From: an uncultured Bacteroidota bacterium
GTDB lineage: Bacteria > Bacteroidota > Ignavibacteria > UBA10030 > UBA8401
Length of the DNA stretch: 11,450 bases
NCBI GenBank assembly: GCA_937920105.1
Contig: CALETH010000039.1
Coordinates: forward strand, 1-11,450
Reading direction: 5' to 3'
Of this stretch, positions 1 to 6,584 are shown one piece after another. The translations under genes and the position numbers were made by a program. How positions within the stretch are numbered: position 1 is the first letter of the stretch; each line of letters opens with the position of its first letter. The notes under the pieces were generated by a model. It made no database searches. It was not told where the DNA came from and was given only the letters and a program-made list of their open reading frames with translations.

Positions 1-1
1 T

Positions 2-1282
2 CGCGGAATTGATCTTGCCACAAAAGTAAAAGAGAAATTAGGTGAGGATGCGAATCTAGCTATATTCAAGAATTTCGGAACAGCGCAAATAAAATACAAG
101 GATCTTGAAATTGAATTTGTAGGAGCAAGAAAAGAAAGTTACGCCAAACACTCACGAAATCCAGTGGTAGAACAAGGCACATTAAACGACGACCTTTCTC
201 GCAGAGATTTTACTATCAACGCATTAGTCGCCGGTTTAAATAAGCATAATTTTGGAACAGTAGTAGACCCATTTAATGGAGAGCAAGATTTATCACAAAA
301 AATAATCCGCACACCACTTTCTCCGTTAGAAACTTTTGATGATGACCCGCTTCGCATCATGCGGGCAATCCGCTTTGCATCACAATTAGGATTTACCATA
401 GAAGAAAATACACTTAAAGCAATTTCTCAAATTAAAGAGCGATTAAGTATTATTTCTCAAGAGCGTATTACCGAAGAATTCATAAAAATTCTTGCAAGTC
501 CAAAGCCATCAATTGGACTTCGTTTAATGTTTGATACAGGAATAATGCACATTGTTTTTCCGGAATTTGCAGAAACTGCGGGAGTTGACCAACGCAAAGA
601 CCATCATCATAAAGATGTTTTTCTCCACACGTGCCAAGTTGTGGATAATATTTCATTAACAACTGATAATGTGTATTTACGTTTTGTCGCCTTACTTCAT
701 GATATTGCAAAGCCAAGAACAAAACGTTTTGTAGAAGGAGTTGGGTGGACGTTTCACGGACATGAAGAATTAGGTGCGAGAATGGTAAAACATCTTTTCC
801 GTCGTTTTAAATTACCGTTGGAAAAAGTTCCTTATGTAGAAAAATTAGTACGCCTTCATTTGCGACCGATGGTATTGGTTTCCGAAGAAGTAACAGATTC
901 TGCAATTCGCAGATTACTTTTTGAAGCAGGGGAAGATATTGATGATTTAATGCTTTTATGTCGTGCAGATATTACATCAAAAAATCCCAAACTGGTAGAA
1001 AAATATATGCACAATTATGATATTGTATATGCAAAAATGAAAGAAGTAGAAGAAAAAGATAAAATGCGTTCATTTCAATCTCCGGTAAAAGGAGATGAAA
1101 TTATGAAAATATGTAATTTGCCCCCAGGAAAAGTAGTTGGTATATTAAAAACCATGATTGAAGAAGCAATTTTAGATGGACATATTCCGAACGAATACAA
1201 TGCAGCGTTGGAATATCTTTATAAAATAAAAGATACAGTAATAAAAAATAACTCTCACAAACTATCAAAGGAAAACACATGA
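2..1282 (+). CDS. cca: CCA tRNA nucleotidyltransferase with HD domain (5' end missing)
   Basis: Class II nucleotidyltransferase that adds or repairs the 3' CCA end of tRNAs in the cytoplasm. The frame is open from base 2, so the gene began before the window. A GTG at 164 is internal, because conserved family sequence precedes it (FGTAQIKYKDLEIEFVGARKESY, split as FGTA then IEFVGARKESY). 426 residues are visible; full-length relatives have roughly 450-480. The N-terminal GG...RD loop and the first catalytic DxD are therefore off the edge. Visible motifs are RRDFTINAL (codons from about 200), DPFNGEQDL, and DDPLRIMRAIRF, which corresponds to the EDxxR nucleobase-selecting motif with Asp for Glu. 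A C-terminal HD domain follows, with HHHKDVFLHT, LLHDIAKP (HD at 698-703) and FHGHEE (755-769). The HD domain in such fusions is associated with phosphohydrolase activity. The stop overlaps the next start in ATGA (1279-1282), suggesting translational coupling. A poly(A) polymerase is the alternative, but the FCB-like style favours CCA addition. Confidence 0.93.
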   Translation, partial: RGIDLATKVKEKLGEDANLAIFKNFGTAQIKYKDLEIEFVGARKESYAKHSRNPVVEQGTLNDDLSRRDFTINALVAGLNKHNFGTVVDPFNGEQDLSQKIIRTPLSPLETFDDDPLRIMRAIRFASQLGFTIEENTLKAISQIKERLSIISQERITEEFIKILASPKPSIGLRLMFDTGIMHIVFPEFAETAGVDQRKDHHHKDVFLHTCQVVDNISLTTDNVYLRFVALLHDIAKPRTKRFVEGVGWTFHGHEELGARMVKHLFRRFKLPLEKVPYVEKLVRLHLRPMVLVSEEVTDSAIRRLLFEAGEDIDDLMLLCRADITSKNPKLVEKYMHNYDIVYAKMKEVEEKDKMRSFQSPVKGDEIMKICNLPPGKVVGILKTMIEEAILDGHIPNEYNAALEYLYKIKDTVIKNNSHKLSKENT

Positions 1283-1743
1283 ACACACTCACAAAACTCA
1301 CATTCACAATAATACTATTTTGTTGTGTAACATTTACAACATTTGCACAACAAAAACCTTCTGTTGACCCAGCAAAAAAACAAGATATACAAAAACTTTT
1401 AAAACTTACCGGAAGCGGAGATTTAGCAAAACAAATGATGAAACAAATGCTTTCAAATTTTAAAATGAATATGACAAATGTTCCAGAAAAATTTTGGCAA
1501 GATTTTGAAAAAAAAGCAGATATGAATGAACTCATGGAACAAATTATTCCAATTTATGATAAACATCTTAACCATGAAGATATTAAAGGATTAGTGAAAT
1601 TTTACGAAACTCCACTGGGAAAAAAAGTTGTTACCACATTACCATCCATTATGCAAGAAAGTATGATGGCAGGTCAACAATGGGGAATGAAAATTGGACA
1701 ACAAATAGCAAAAGAATTAGAAGCAAAAGGATATAAAAAATGA
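1279..1743 (+). CDS. Secreted DUF2059 domain protein
   Basis: A 154-residue exported protein of unknown function. The N-terminus (MNTLTKLTFTIILFCCVTF) is a Sec signal peptide with a likely cleavage after TFAQ near residue 24, so it is probably periplasmic. The rest is mainly helical. It carries the DUF2059 hallmarks: LTGSGDLAKQMMKQML near residues 43-58, then IIPIYDKHLNHEDIKGLVKF, then YETPLGKKVVTTLPSIMQES near residues 109-129. The length is normal for the family. The start is ATG inside ATGA, overlapping the end of the CCA enzyme, and AAAGGAAA at 1267-1274 is a plausible ribosome binding site. The family has no established biochemical role that I know of, and the overlap with cca does not prove a shared function. 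Confidence 0.9.
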   Translation: MNTLTKLTFTIILFCCVTFTTFAQQKPSVDPAKKQDIQKLLKLTGSGDLAKQMMKQMLSNFKMNMTNVPEKFWQDFEKKADMNELMEQIIPIYDKHLNHEDIKGLVKFYETPLGKKVVTTLPSIMQESMMAGQQWGMKIGQQIAKELEAKGYKK

Positions 1744-1761
1744 CCATGATTTAAGATTATG

Positions 1762-1790
1762 ATAGGAAAAGTTTTTAAAACTTTTCTTAT
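1762..1790 (+). terminator. AT-rich hairpin after the DUF2059 gene, possible terminator
   Basis: The arms GAAAAGTTTT (1766-1775) and AAAACTTTTC (1777-1786) are exact reverse complements, extended outward by one G-T and three A-T pairs to 1762/1790. The true loop would include part of the central T/A run. The run TTAT follows, but there is no long T-tract, so termination is inferred from position and may be weak or bidirectional. Confidence 0.4.
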
Positions 1791-1802
1791 ATTAGATAAA
1801 TT

Positions 1803-1835
1803 TTCCCTCCCTTAAGGGGGGGAATTTAAGGGGGG
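1803..1835. repeat. C/G-run palindrome with an extra half-site
   Basis: CCCTCCCTTAAGGGGGGG at 1805-1822 is self-complementary around TTAA with one T-G wobble, and TT/AA extends it to 1803-1824. A further half-site, TTAAGGGGGG at 1826-1835, follows immediately. Such G-runs stand out strongly in this AT-rich background. Short palindromes of this shape recur between genes in many bacterial genomes, so it is best read as an intergenic repeat element. It lies between the DUF2059 gene and the lipoprotein gene, about 60 bases before the latter's start, so a role in mRNA ends or regulation is possible but not shown. Confidence 0.6.
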
Positions 1836-1896
1836 TCATTTTTAAATTATGACTGCCTACTAACTAAATAATCACAATTATAGAAGGGGAAATAGT

Positions 1897-2985
1897 ATGA
1901 AAACAACACTCTCAATACTCATCATTACAGCAACACTTTTTATCGGCTGTAAAAAAGATACTGTTGCACCAGTAGTACCAACACCACCATCAGATTTAAC
2001 ACGAAGTGGAAAATTTCTTTCCTTTACATCCGATAAAGATGGAGACCAAGATATTTATATTGCACAACTAGAAAATGACGGAACATTCTCCACACAAAAT
2101 CTTGTGTATCCAACAAATCCTTATAAACTTACCAATAATTCTACACCAGATTTACAATCCAATTGGTCTCCAGATGGAAGAATATTAGTCTATTCGGCAA
2201 CTGATGCTAATGGAACAAAAGAAATTCACGCATTCTTTTTTAAATCTGATGGAACAATAGATTCAACAATTAATGCAAATGCAAATCCGAAAAAACTTTT
2301 TTCTTCCAATGGAGATTTGGACCAAAATCCATCATTCTCTCCAGATGGAAAATATCTCATTTGGGATAGACGATATGATACTGATGGAGATAATGTAGTT
2401 AGTTCCTCAGATTCAAGAAATATTTATATTGGTGATGTGACTGGAACAGGAAATGATTTGCAGGTTTCTAATATTAAACCACTCACCAATACAAGTGGAG
2501 AAGATGAATATAATCCAAAATGGTCTCCAAAAATTTCTGTAAGAAAAGTTGCTTATGAGTTTGCAACATCAGCAACAGCAAGTGACCATGATATTTATGT
2601 TATTGACCCATTGGCTGCAAAACCAGATACTACAAATAAAGTATTTTTTAATCCAGGAAATTCTGGATATCCAGCGTGGGCACCTGCATGTGATAATATT
2701 ATTTTTGAATCTGATAAAGGCAATGGCGGATTTTATAAAATTGTAAAATCAGCATATCCAAATATAACAAATGATGCTTCAACAGATGTTGCACAAAGTT
2801 CTACACAACATTATCGTTATCCAACAAGAGCAGCAAACGGAGATAAAATTGCGTATATCAGAATTGATGCAGTGAATAATCTTGGGAATATTTACCTTGT
2901 TTCAGTCAATGGAGGAGTGTCAACAAAACTTCTTCCATCAAGCGCTGGTTTCGATGATTTCAATAATTTATACCCAGCATGGTAA
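1897..2985 (+). CDS. Lipoprotein with TolB-like PD40 beta-propeller
   Basis: A 362-residue protein with a lipoprotein signal peptide (MKTTLSILIITATLFIGC, lipidated Cys18, then KKD), so it is probably anchored in the envelope. A proline-rich linker follows. PD40/WD40-like blades open at WSPDGR (Trp90), FSPDGK (Phe147), WSPK (Trp209), WAP (Trp261) and a degenerate ANGDKIAYIR blade near residue 310. The N-terminus has GKFLSFTSDKDGDQDIYIA without its WSPDG lead, while the C-terminus stops at NNLYPAW, which is just such a lead. The two ends can be read as one shared blade, giving six in all. This is the TolB C-terminal fold; the TolB N-terminal domain is absent, so it is not TolB. It probably binds a protein or surface ligand, with no catalytic residues evident. 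AGAAGGGGA at 1882-1890 is a good ribosome binding site for this ATG. It appears to be a single-gene unit ending at a strong terminator. Confidence 0.88.
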   Translation: MKTTLSILIITATLFIGCKKDTVAPVVPTPPSDLTRSGKFLSFTSDKDGDQDIYIAQLENDGTFSTQNLVYPTNPYKLTNNSTPDLQSNWSPDGRILVYSATDANGTKEIHAFFFKSDGTIDSTINANANPKKLFSSNGDLDQNPSFSPDGKYLIWDRRYDTDGDNVVSSSDSRNIYIGDVTGTGNDLQVSNIKPLTNTSGEDEYNPKWSPKISVRKVAYEFATSATASDHDIYVIDPLAAKPDTTNKVFFNPGNSGYPAWAPACDNIIFESDKGNGGFYKIVKSAYPNITNDASTDVAQSSTQHYRYPTRAANGDKIAYIRIDAVNNLGNIYLVSVNGGVSTKLLPSSAGFDDFNNLYPAW

Positions 2986-3014
2986 TTTGTTGATTTGATA
3001 ATTGGATAAAATTG

Positions 3015-3044
3015 AGGAACGGATTTGTATCCGTTCCTTTTTTT
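3015..3044 (+). terminator. Strong intrinsic terminator after the propeller lipoprotein
   Basis: A perfect 10-bp stem, AGGAACGGAT (3015-3024) and ATCCGTTCCT (3029-3038), encloses the loop TTGT. It runs into a tract of seven Ts (3038-3044). It starts 29 bases after the stop at 2985, on the right strand. Confidence 0.92.
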
Positions 3045-3088
3045 ATATGAAGAAATATTATTAGGAGTACTAAAAAATCCAAAATCAA

Positions 3089-3187
3089 TGTCATTCAGAG
3101 GAGTGAAGCGACGAAGAATCTCTTTTTTCAATTCATATTTGAAGAGTGAGATTCCGTCATCCCGATAAATCGGGATTCGGAATGACA
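3089..3187. repeat. 99-base interspersed inverted-repeat element
   Basis: The element is bounded by TGTCATTC (3089-3096) and its reverse complement GAATGACA (3180-3187). Inside these lie GAATCTC (3116-3122) and GAGATTC (3148-3154), also exact complements. Beyond them is a small hairpin, CCCGAT/ATCGGG (3161-3166 and 3169-3174). The left arm contains GAGTGAAGCGACGAAGAATC and the right arm ends TTCGGAATGACA. This is the recognisable 'GTCATTC...GAAGAATCTC' type of intergenic repeat found in many bacterial genomes. Related pieces occur at 6176 and 6499 in this window. No target-site duplication or transposase is visible. Some of it is nominally open on the minus strand, but that is not a gene. Confidence 0.8.
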
Positions 3188-3223
3188 ATCTTTCAGTATT
3201 CTCTTATTCATTAAAAAATTCTT

Positions 3224-4699
3224 GTGAACAAAATCTTTTTACTATTTTTATATACAACTATTATTCTCTCACAAACAAATAATAGTCCCGTATTTAAAAA
3301 TTACGAACCAAAACGTTCAGTCCCATTAATTAAACCGTCTGATGTTACTTATCAATTATGGCAAGGATTTGAATTATTGCGAAGTGCAAGTAATGGAGAT
3401 GCTGCCTCCCAACACGAATTGGGCTTGCGATATTTAACTGGTAAGGGCTTTCCTGTTGATACAAGCAAGGCGGCTTCGTGGATTAAAAAAGCAGCAGAAC
3501 AAAATTTAACAACAGCACAATATAATTTTGGAATTTTTTTGAATAATGGATGGGGAATAGAATGGAATCCCTTTGATGCCTACAAATATTTTTCTTTCGC
3601 TGCAGAAAAAGAAATGATGGAAGCAGAATATGTACAAGGAATATTTTTTACTGATAATCTTGTAGTACCACAAAATTGGAATGCAGCATATACATTAATA
3701 AAAAAATCTGCAGAACAAGGATACGAACCAGCAAAAGAAGCACTTCCAGAAATACAAAAGCGAATTTCTAAAATTGATACAACAAAAAATCTACAAACAC
3801 AAAAATCTTCTCCAAATAATAACTCAGCAATTCAACCAATATTTTTAGATTTTTCTTCTCCGCAAGATACAACCACACAAATAAGTGATACAGTTTTGGT
3901 AAAAGATTTCTTTGCTCATCATAATGAGCAAAAAACATTTTCATTTGATAGTCTTAGTATTGATTCTACTAAAATTCACACTCTTGAAAAAAATGCAGAT
4001 ATTGGTTATCCAGAACTCCTTACTCTTTTAGGACGTTACTATGAAAAAGTCCCGCAAAAAGTTATTCTCTCTGCAAGTTATTATGTGAGAGCAATTCGTT
4101 CCGATGCACGATACGCTCCAAATTTATTGTGGAATCTTATTCAAACAAAAAATTTCCAACAAGAATTAGAAAAAGGTATTCAAGAAAAAAATCCGATTGC
4201 ATGTTATGTGATTGCACAATTAGTTCAACTTAATTTTGAAAATAGAATTACAGAACAACAAGCATTCAGTTTCTTACAAGTAGCCGTTGCAAAAAATTAT
4301 ATTCCTGCAATTATTGAAAGCGGTTTATGTTACTTTTTTGGCAGATGGATTTCTCAAGATGAAAAAAAGGGAACAGAATTGTGGAAATATGCTTTCTCAT
4401 TAGGAAGTAGAGAAGCAAAAATTCAATTAATTACAAGTCAACTTAAAAATGAAAAATTAGAAAATATCAATGAAGATATACAATTTCTTCAAAAAGCGAT
4501 GAATGATGGTTCTGTATTAGCACAAATTTCATTGGGCTATTGTTATGAAAAGGGAATTGGCGTAAAGAAAAATTTTGCCTCTGCTGCACAATTATATCGT
4601 GAAGCAGCACAGCGTGGAAACAAAACTGGTTTTGTTGGATTGAAAAGATTGTATAATACAATTCGTCCAAAAGAAAAAGAATTTCAAATTTTAGAATAA
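3224..4699 (+). CDS. Secreted Sel1-repeat (tetratricopeptide-like) protein
   Basis: A 491-residue protein made of Sel1-like helical repeats, a scaffold used for protein-protein interaction. A short signal peptide (MNKIFLLFLYTTIILSQT) suggests export. Sel1 units are clear near residues 60-94 (HELGLRYLTGKGFPVDTSKA then WIKKAAEQ), 95-130 and 131-168. The last clear unit is near residues 430-475 (ISLGYCYEKGIGV then AAQLYREAAQRG). A Ser/Thr/Gln-rich linker near residues 180-245 separates the first block from a second, more diverged one that has recognisable repeats near 325-405. The start is GTG at 3224: an in-frame TAA at 3212 leaves no room for an earlier usual start, and this one gives the signal peptide. 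There is no clear ribosome binding site. The stop lies three bases before the DMT transporter gene, in the same frame, so the two are probably co-transcribed. The binding partner is unknown. Confidence 0.85.
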   Translation: MNKIFLLFLYTTIILSQTNNSPVFKNYEPKRSVPLIKPSDVTYQLWQGFELLRSASNGDAASQHELGLRYLTGKGFPVDTSKAASWIKKAAEQNLTTAQYNFGIFLNNGWGIEWNPFDAYKYFSFAAEKEMMEAEYVQGIFFTDNLVVPQNWNAAYTLIKKSAEQGYEPAKEALPEIQKRISKIDTTKNLQTQKSSPNNNSAIQPIFLDFSSPQDTTTQISDTVLVKDFFAHHNEQKTFSFDSLSIDSTKIHTLEKNADIGYPELLTLLGRYYEKVPQKVILSASYYVRAIRSDARYAPNLLWNLIQTKNFQQELEKGIQEKNPIACYVIAQLVQLNFENRITEQQAFSFLQVAVAKNYIPAIIESGLCYFFGRWISQDEKKGTELWKYAFSLGSREAKIQLITSQLKNEKLENINEDIQFLQKAMNDGSVLAQISLGYCYEKGIGVKKNFASAAQLYREAAQRGNKTGFVGLKRLYNTIRPKEKEFQILE

Positions 4700-4702
4700 T
4701 GT

Positions 4703-5578
4703 ATGAAAAATTTTAAAGGATATTTATTTATTGCACTGGCAGCACTTTCGTGGGGAATTTCTGCAACAGTAGCAAAACATTTTTTTAATAATCACTACAG
4801 TCCATTGATTGTAGTGCAAATGCGAGTTACGATTTCTTTTATAATTCTTTTTGCATATTTCTTTTTCAAAAAAAAGAATGTATTAAAGTTTGAACCAAAG
4901 CATATTCCGCTTTTTCTTTTTGTGGGAATTTGTGGTGTTGCTGCATCAAACTATTTTTATTATTCTGCAATTAAAGAATCAAATGTTGCAACTTCTATAA
5001 TGTTGCAATATACGGCACCAATTCTTGTAATCTTGTATGCTGCATTAGTTCAAAAAGAAAAAATAACCCGTCAAAAATACACTGCACTTTTTCTTTCTCT
5101 TTTAGGAATTTTTTTAGTCATTGGCGGATTTCACACAAATATTTTTTCCGGAAGCAACAAAGGAATTATCTACGCACTTCTTGCTGCCATTGCCTTTGCA
5201 AATTTTAATATCAGCGGAAAATTTCTTACACAAAAATATTCTTCATGGACTTCGCTAATTTATGTTCTTGCCAGTGCATCCATCTTTTGGTTTGTTGTTA
5301 CGTTACCCAACACAATATTTTCTTCTCACTATTCGATAGAAGAGTGGGGAGTGTTTCTTCTTATTTCTATTCTTTCAATTCTCATTCCATATTCTTCTTA
5401 TTTTTATGGATTAAAATTTATTCCATCAAGCAAAGCCATTATTACCAGCACATTAGAACCAGTGATTGCAGTTGCAGCAGAAATTTTATTTCTTGGTGGA
5501 GTAATGACCACATCACAATATTTTGGAGCAATATGCGTTCTTACAGCAATTATCTTTTTACAAATGTCTAAAAAATGA
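4703..5578 (+). CDS. EamA-family DMT transporter (inner membrane)
   Basis: A 291-residue, very hydrophobic protein with about ten predicted membrane helices arranged as two EamA halves. The first half opens with GYLFIALAALSWGISATVAK and the second with GIIYALLAAIAFANFNISGK near residue 151. Typical drug/metabolite-transporter features include SNYFYYSAIKESNVATSIML with the following LQYTAPILVILYA, and near the end SSKAIITSTLEPVIAVAAEI. The length is usual for the 10-TM subfamily. The substrate cannot be told from sequence; members export amino acids, metabolites or drugs. The ATG at 4703 is two codons after the Sel1 gene's TAA in the same frame. Its own TGA overlaps the trmH start in ATGA, so it sits in the middle of a three-gene operon. 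Confidence 0.92.
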   Translation: MKNFKGYLFIALAALSWGISATVAKHFFNNHYSPLIVVQMRVTISFIILFAYFFFKKKNVLKFEPKHIPLFLFVGICGVAASNYFYYSAIKESNVATSIMLQYTAPILVILYAALVQKEKITRQKYTALFLSLLGIFLVIGGFHTNIFSGSNKGIIYALLAAIAFANFNISGKFLTQKYSSWTSLIYVLASASIFWFVVTLPNTIFSSHYSIEEWGVFLLISILSILIPYSSYFYGLKFIPSSKAIITSTLEPVIAVAAEILFLGGVMTTSQYFGAICVLTAIIFLQMSKK

Positions 5579-6156
5579 AATCTGAAGCACGAAGAAATAA
5601 AATTTACAAAGTACTTTCACAACGTCAACCGGATGTTACTTTGGTTTTGGAAAATATCCATGACCCGCATAATGTGAGTGCAATTTTTCGTTCTGCTGAT
5701 GCAATTGGAGTGGAACAAATTCAATTAGTGTACACAAAAGAAAAATTTCCGCGTATTGGAAAAAAAAGTTCTTCATCAGCAAACAAATGGGTAACAAAAC
5801 GAAGTTTTATTTCTATACCAGAATGTTACGAGCAACTTCGTAAAGAGGGCTTTGCTATTTATGCAACTTCGTTAAATGAAAATTCAAAAATATTGTATGA
5901 TATAAATTTGACTGAAAAAATTGCATTAGTGTTTGGGAATGAACATTCTGGAGTTTCTGAAGAAGCCGCAAAGTTGGCTGATGGTACGATGATTATTCCG
6001 ATGATGGGAATGATTCAAAGTCTCAATGTTTCCGTTGCTTGTGCCGTAACATTGTATGAAGTTTTACGGCAACGTTTATCAAAAGGAGATTACAATAATA
6101 AAAAAATGACTGATGAAGTTTTTACTCAATTATATGATGAATGGTTAAAGAAGTGA
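5575..6156 (+). CDS. trmH: tRNA (guanosine-18-2'-O)-methyltransferase TrmH
   Basis: A SPOUT-class methyltransferase that uses S-adenosylmethionine to 2'-O-methylate G18 in the tRNA D-loop. All three knot motifs are present: motif 1, NVSAIFRSADAIGV (from Asn33, with catalytic-type Arg39); motif 2, FGNEHSGVS (Phe120 onward); and motif 3, IPMMGMIQSLNVSVACA (from about residue 141). The N-terminal run KVLSQRQPDVTLVLENIHDPH and the motif 3 wording resemble E. coli TrmH closely, which favours TrmH over the related 23S rRNA enzyme RlmB or TrmL. At 193 residues it is shorter than E. coli TrmH (229), mainly through a reduced C-terminal tail. The start overlaps the transporter stop by 4 bases, pointing to coupled translation. 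No intrinsic terminator with a T-tract follows. Confidence 0.92.
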   Translation: MKSEARRNKIYKVLSQRQPDVTLVLENIHDPHNVSAIFRSADAIGVEQIQLVYTKEKFPRIGKKSSSSANKWVTKRSFISIPECYEQLRKEGFAIYATSLNENSKILYDINLTEKIALVFGNEHSGVSEEAAKLADGTMIIPMMGMIQSLNVSVACAVTLYEVLRQRLSKGDYNNKKMTDEVFTQLYDEWLKK

Positions 6157-6175
6157 AATTGTATTTTTAAAAAAA

Positions 6176-6207
6176 TGTCATTCCCGCACGTTTTTAGCGG
6201 GAATCCA
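6176..6207. repeat. Short hairpin repeat of the TGTCATTCCCGC type
   Basis: TGTCATTCCCGC (6176-6187) and GCGGGAATCCA (6197-6207) share the exact complementary arms ATTCCCGC (6180-6187) and GCGGGAAT (6197-6204), with a 9-base loop. This 'GTCATTCCCGC...GCGGGAATCC' hairpin is a familiar intergenic repeat in many bacterial genomes. It lies 20 bases after the trmH stop. It has no T-tract after it, so terminator function is doubtful, although it could protect the mRNA 3' end. Confidence 0.75.
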
Positions 6208-6285
6208 GATTGAAAAGATTAGCACTATATTAACAACATTTAAAATTGTATCTCTCTTCGTTTTTTTTTAGATTGATAAATAAAT

Positions 6286-6537
6286 ATGAAAGAAAACACT
6301 ATGATAATCTTACATGGAACATACGACAAGGGAAAAATAACAATAAAAGAAAAAAAACTTCCCTCCATTAAAGGAAAAGTAAAAATTGAACTTATTGAAG
6401 AACAACCAAAAAAAAATATCACATTAGGAAAATATAAATTAGGAGGTATATACGATAATCTTAATGTAAGAGATAGTGCTTATGACAAATCTTCAATTGA
6501 GATTCCTCACTACGTTCGGAATGACATCTTCCTATAA
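6286..6537 (+). CDS. Small antitoxin-like protein with a repeat-derived C-terminus
   Basis: An 83-residue basic protein. The N-terminal part (MIILHGTYDKGKITIKEKK, then KGKVKIELIEE) looks like a small beta-stranded domain of the kind seen in antitoxins of the VapB/AF2212-like groups, and LGKYKLGGIYDNLNVRDSAYD resembles their toxin-binding tails. This family placement is a judgement from general resemblance only. The start may be ATG 6286 or ATG 6301, and the homology-like part begins at the latter; neither has a clear ribosome binding site. The last residues, IEIPHYVRNDIFL, come from an interspersed repeat (6499-6526), which probably replaced the original end. No PIN, RelE or other toxin gene follows: leuS starts 47 bases later. 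It may be an orphan antitoxin or a decaying remnant. Confidence 0.55.
   Translation: MKENTMIILHGTYDKGKITIKEKKLPSIKGKVKIELIEEQPKKNITLGKYKLGGIYDNLNVRDSAYDKSSIEIPHYVRNDIFL
6499..6526. repeat. Interspersed repeat piece inside the antitoxin-like reading frame
   Basis: GAGATTCC (6499-6506) and TTCGGAATGACA (6515-6526) match the right arm of the 3089-3187 element exactly at both ends, with a different, shorter middle (TCACTACG). Read in the + frame it encodes the peptide IPHYVRND. GGAATGACA (6518-6526) is also the exact complement of TGTCATTCC at 6176-6184. Confidence 0.75.
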
Positions 6538-6584
6538 ATCTCCCAATTAAATAAACTACACATCACAGAAATTCAATTACTTTC

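Noticed and set aside
164..166. GTG as the start of the CCA enzyme
   Set aside because: The frame is open back to base 2 and encodes conserved family sequence (FGTA..., EFVGARKESY), so this codon is internal.
1101..1535. Minus-strand open frame of 144 codons
   Set aside because: It spans the end of the CCA gene and most of the DUF2059 gene, both well supported on the + strand. It is Phe/Ser/Cys-rich, as expected for the antisense of A-rich coding DNA.
2892..3188. Minus-strand open frame across the terminator and repeat element
   Set aside because: It consists of antisense propeller sequence, the terminator hairpin and the interspersed repeat, with no protein-like pattern.
5245..5571. Second + strand frame inside the DMT transporter
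   Set aside because: It is an alternative-frame shadow, and the transporter frame has full family features.
6176..6526. Insertion sequence or complete MITE
   Set aside because: Matching ends exist, but the flanks (AAAAA before, TCTTC after) show no target-site duplication and there is no transposase. It is kept as a finding only.
6286..6584. Complete toxin-antitoxin pair
   Set aside because: Only 47 bases separate the small gene from leuS and no toxin-like gene lies upstream; trmH is the preceding gene.
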